From NCBI RefSeq assembly GCF_001949145.1, contig NW_019091488.1:492737-513640 (forward strand): a stretch of DNA of 20,904 bases. The letters run 5' to 3'. A program made the position numbers and the translations under genes. The stretch comes from Acanthaster planci (lineage: Eukaryota; Echinodermata; Asteroidea; Valvatida; Acanthasteridae). The number at the start of each line of letters is the position of its first letter. The stretch's first letter is position 1. Under the pieces are notes generated by a model. The model worked only from the letters and a program-made list of their open reading frames with translations. It was not told the DNA's origin and did not search any database. This document shows, one piece after another, positions 17,757-20,904 of the stretch.

Positions 17757-19559
17757 CGTGAAAGCAATTTGAGCTCAGTGGTCATTATGAGTGCTGCCGG
17801 CGTTATTCACAAAAGACCCTTATTTAGTTCGTGATCTTCCCCTTCCCCGTTTCCTCTTGTCAAAAACAGTCTTGATTACTCTGAAGGCATCTATTTGCAC
17901 GCTGCATGAGTCGAAAATATTATGCTACATACTGCAACGGGTCCACCAACGCGATTGTGCATCGCTAAATTGCCTCTCGCGAGTCTGACATGATTGCACA
18001 CGCTTTGAAATTTATGATTGCAGCACATGCTAACGCTACTACATGTACAGTACATGTACATTACGTACCGTCGACGCGTCGTTGCGTAACAGTACACAGT
18101 CGCTGAATAAAGGACTCCGTCCTACGACGTCACGATTCTGGGGAATTTCTTTAGACAACTTTCGGTACCAACAGCTGTTGTTTAGTTTTTGCTTCCAGAG
18201 GGGGGTGAGCTAGGGTCGTAAAACTATAATTTTTACCTATTTCATCGTATTTTGAGATTATGCAGATGTTGTTTTCTTGTTACATATATGTTTGTTTGCT
18301 TGTTTTATGTGTTCATGCATGTTTTACAAGAAGTTTTCCCAGCACGGCCTATCCCCTTTAAGGCAAGAGGTTAGCCCTATATTCCGTTTTACAAAAATTA
18401 TACCAGGCACCGTGAACATTTTAGTGAGGAAGGAAGGTCATGAAAGCGCGCCTTGAAAATTTATGCCTGTGATATGATGAAAGTTTGGTACTTTGGTTGG
18501 TGTTTGAACTATAATTGAAAGTTGATTTGCTGCCTTAAATTAATAACGAGGTAAAATTAAGACCGTACCTTTTCAGTTTCATGTATGTGCGCTTTGAAAT
18601 GAAATTGGCTTGTAGGTTTAATTACGTCTGCCTCTCTTTCCATCAGAGCAGCCTGTCAGTTTTAGTCCGCATTTTATCCATTCAAGACTCAGAAACTATT
18701 CATGATTGTCTCATTCGACTTCATTCTTAGTATGCAATTGTAATCTTTCGATCTACAGCGTCTGTCCAACTCAAAACTGCACATAACAAACCTTCAACTT
18801 TGTCTTGCGTAATGAATGTAATATAAACACATGGATTTGAGTGCATGCCTGAAGTAGATCAGGAAACGTCAGAATCCTGTCGTTAGGGAATCCGTCTATT
18901 GGTCATTCCGGAGACCATAGGATAAGCACCATCCTTGTGCCACTAAGTTTCGAGTCCATGAGCAGTTTGTAAAACTAGAAGGGCGGCACTTGCTATAGGC
19001 TGAGCGTAACGACACTGACACCATAGCTGAACGATCATAGTAAACGCGACTAACGCAAACACAGACACTCGACCTAAAAAAGGGATCTGGACAACGGTGG
19101 AGTTCAATATAACCAGTTGTTTACGTCAAGTTGTTAATTAAGGTAGGCACGTACGTACAAGCACGCTCGCTGGCATGGTCAGCAAGCAATGTCCGTACAA
19201 CAACGTCCATGGGATCGAGTGCCACGTATTTTGGTCCCTTTAAATTAGTCCTCAATTGTCCAAGAAATAGCTAATCATAAACGCATGCGCATGGGCATCA
19301 AAACCACTAAATGCCGACACCAAGGATACTGCCGCATGCAGCTTGACCCTCAGAAGTAAGCCTAAGCAGTCAAGATCAGTCTTCGTTTATTTTTGTTTCC
19401 CTACTAATTCGATATCAACAATAACCATAGACATCCCAGTCCTTTTTTCCAACCTGGAGGTAAAAAGGTAGCCACTTGCTGCCAAATTGTTCCCAGTTCG
19501 TGTCACATATACAAGTAAAAAGGGGCGCAAGAAAGCCTCAAATTTAATAGAGCAGAGCT
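17757..19559. other. Intergenic stretch, no gene supported
   Basis: Both strands lack a convincing exon. Notable are a near-perfect palindrome of ACATGTAC words at 18040-18060, CAACAGCTGTTG at about 18170 and a TGCGCATG-rich patch near 19283. No transposase remnant was identified, although the stretch lies between possible pogo-like ends. Confidence 0.45.
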
Positions 19560-20400
19560 GTAATGACGCGAGTCAAAGACTTGACTCAAGTCTGACTCAA
19601 GTCACAATTTCTGGCCAATCGATTCGACTCCAGACGGTTACATGACTCGTCTCGAATAACTACGAGTAAATGAATCGACTCAAGTCCTTGGTTATAGAGG
19701 ACTGAACTCACGTTAAAACAGCTTATAAGACTAAAATCGCGATAAAGCAAACTGCTTAATTTGCGAGACATATTTACAACGACTGACGGTGCCGGTTATC
19801 GTGTTCGCGTCATGTCGTGAATACGGTATCCAACATGCCTACTCTAATCAGCGGCCGTCCACGTTTTACGGCTCCACTGTACAACAAACATACATGTAAA
19901 TCATGTCATGTACTCTACCTTGTGATTCGGTGTAGCATGTAATGCTGACCCGTAACTGGACTTTGGATTTCTCAATTCGTGGTTTCATCATTGTCTTCTT
20001 GGTTTCTTGAGGCTCTTGTCAGAACGCCGGCTAAATGGTTTCGCCAAAACAACATGCTTTCATTTCAAACCACAAACAAACGAAGGTCTAAATTTACATT
20101 AAAATGATTTTTACTGTGCAATTACGTTTTGGAGTTGTCAAAGATTAAATGTTGCCTCCTTCGTTCATGGATGGCAATTACTGGCACATTTATTTTATTT
20201 TCATGAAGAGTAAGATGTGATGTCACCAAATGCAGTAGCCCGGATGTGAGGGGAAATGGGTCAAGATGTATTTCATTGTGTTTATTTGTGGTATTGTGTT
20301 CAACTATTTCTAACTCGAATTGACTCAGTGATGACTCAATTCGACTACACACTCAACTCGACTCAACTTCTTTGCCTCATGACTCGACTCGAGTCACTAC
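19560..20400. mobile_element. Nonautonomous element with GACTC/GAGTC-rich inverted ends
   Basis: The left end GTAATGACGCGAGTC and the complement of the right end GTAGTGACTCGAGTC match at 13 of 15 positions. Both ends are packed with further GACTC/GAGTC words for about 100 bp inward (for example GACTTGACTCAAGTC on the left and ACTCAACTCGACTC on the right). Such subterminal short-word arrays are common transposase-binding regions. The interior has no long reading frame. No target-site duplication is evident, so the superfamily is open. Confidence 0.6.
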
Positions 20401-20704
20401 ATGAAAACGAAACAAGAAACATTATGTAACAATGTACAACATCTTTAACACACTTCCAAAATAGTGCAGGTACAAAGCCTAGGTAATCCTTAAGTAAATA
20501 CAGATTTCTTAGGCTCACAACCTTGGGCCTTTCTTCTCAAACAACAATGGTTGTCTGCTACCGTATTTCCGGTTTAGCTTTAATCAAATTTAGTGTCCAA
20601 GGAAATAAGAGTTAAAAATAAGAACGTCGACTACAGTTCATGTCCCAGAATTCCTAACATTTCCTGGTTCCTGGGAGCGCATAGCTACACCGCACGAAGA
20701 TGTC
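20401..20704. other. Right-hand flank, possible 3' UTR of the edge fragment
   Basis: No exon is visible. On the minus strand an ATTAAA (complement of 20579-20584) lies about 120 nt beyond the stop of the coding-like frame at the right edge, a position that would suit a poly(A) signal if that frame is real. Confidence 0.3.
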
Positions 20705-20902
20705 TCAGTAGAATACTCGTTGACGAATCTCCTTGGAGATGCACACATTATCTACGAAGATCTTGCTTTCTGTGCGCTCCATGAAGGTGGCCAACTTGGG
20801 TAGTTTGGGGCTCTGTAGCTGGACTCACGGCTTCCCGGTTAGTCGTCCGTCTTTCTCCTTTGCGTCCGGTGCTGCAGGTTTGAGGGTAGCCGGAGCCTTA
20901 GC
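20705..20902 (-). pseudogene. Coding-like minus-strand frame entering from the right, one in-frame stop
   Basis: Read from the right edge, one frame gives 25 residues (AKAPATLKPAAPDAKEKDG and on), a TGA at 20825-20827, then 39 more protein-like residues (containing ATFMERTESKIFVDNVCISK) to a TGA at 20705-20707. Two readings are possible. The TGA lies inside GTGAGT, a good splice donor after AAGCC (exon 20829-20904), so this may be an exon edge with the rest intronic. Alternatively it is a nonsense codon in a decayed gene. A competing open frame runs from about 20898 to 20708. No family is recognised. Confidence 0.3.
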
Positions 20903-20904
20903 TT

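Noticed and set aside
1-20904. CRISPR arrays, operons, prokaryotic defence genes
   Set aside because: Repeats are not regularly spaced, coding is split by introns, and nothing prokaryotic is seen.

Overview
This is animal nuclear DNA, most likely from a marine invertebrate. The evidence is intron-containing genes with GT-AG boundaries, about 40% GC, many palindromic ACATGTACATGT-type words, tRNA-derived and foldback repeats, and a pogo/Tigger-like terminal repeat. An echinoderm or another invertebrate deuterostome fits, but the sequence does not settle the phylum. There are no bacterial features: no operons, no ribosome binding sites, no CRISPR.

Two genes can be modelled with confidence, both on the + strand. 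Each encodes a small secreted protein made of a signal peptide plus two LDL-receptor class A (LDLa) modules and nothing else. LDLA-1 (4031-6950) has three exons and 132 residues. LDLA-2 (12177-14140) has three exons and 148 residues. Their architecture is identical: exon 1 carries the signal peptide, exon 2 the first LDLa module, exon 3 the second module and the stop, and both introns are phase 1. They are best read as tandem paralogues about 5.2 kb apart. Both lose one acidic calcium ligand to Asn in the second module, at different positions. LDLA-1 also has an extra cysteine pair.

Layout: 1-183 (perhaps to 291) is the tail of an unidentified reading frame entering from the left. 1206-2482 is a large inverted repeat whose spacer holds a minus-strand tRNA-derived SINE. 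3542-3745 is a possible minus-strand coding stretch. 3972-6950 is the LDLA-1 promoter and gene. 7170-7627 is a foldback MITE. 7640-11790 is mostly featureless, with one repeat shared with LDLA-1 intron 1. 11800-11934 is one copy of a three-copy dispersed repeat. 12177-14140 is LDLA-2. 14413-14492 is a short foldback. 15190-15605 holds a direct repeat. 15845-16436 holds two more copies of the dispersed repeat. 16971-17028 is a pogo-like end. 17677-17756 is a 40-bp tandem duplication. 19560-20400 is a GACTC/GAGTC-rich element with inverted ends. 20705-20904 is a minus-strand coding-like frame entering from the right.

The two LDLa genes are the only pair that clearly belongs together. Secreted, module-only LDLa proteins usually bind a ligand or a larger protein through their calcium-loaded cages. 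The target is not visible here, and no receptor, protease or membrane partner is encoded in the window.
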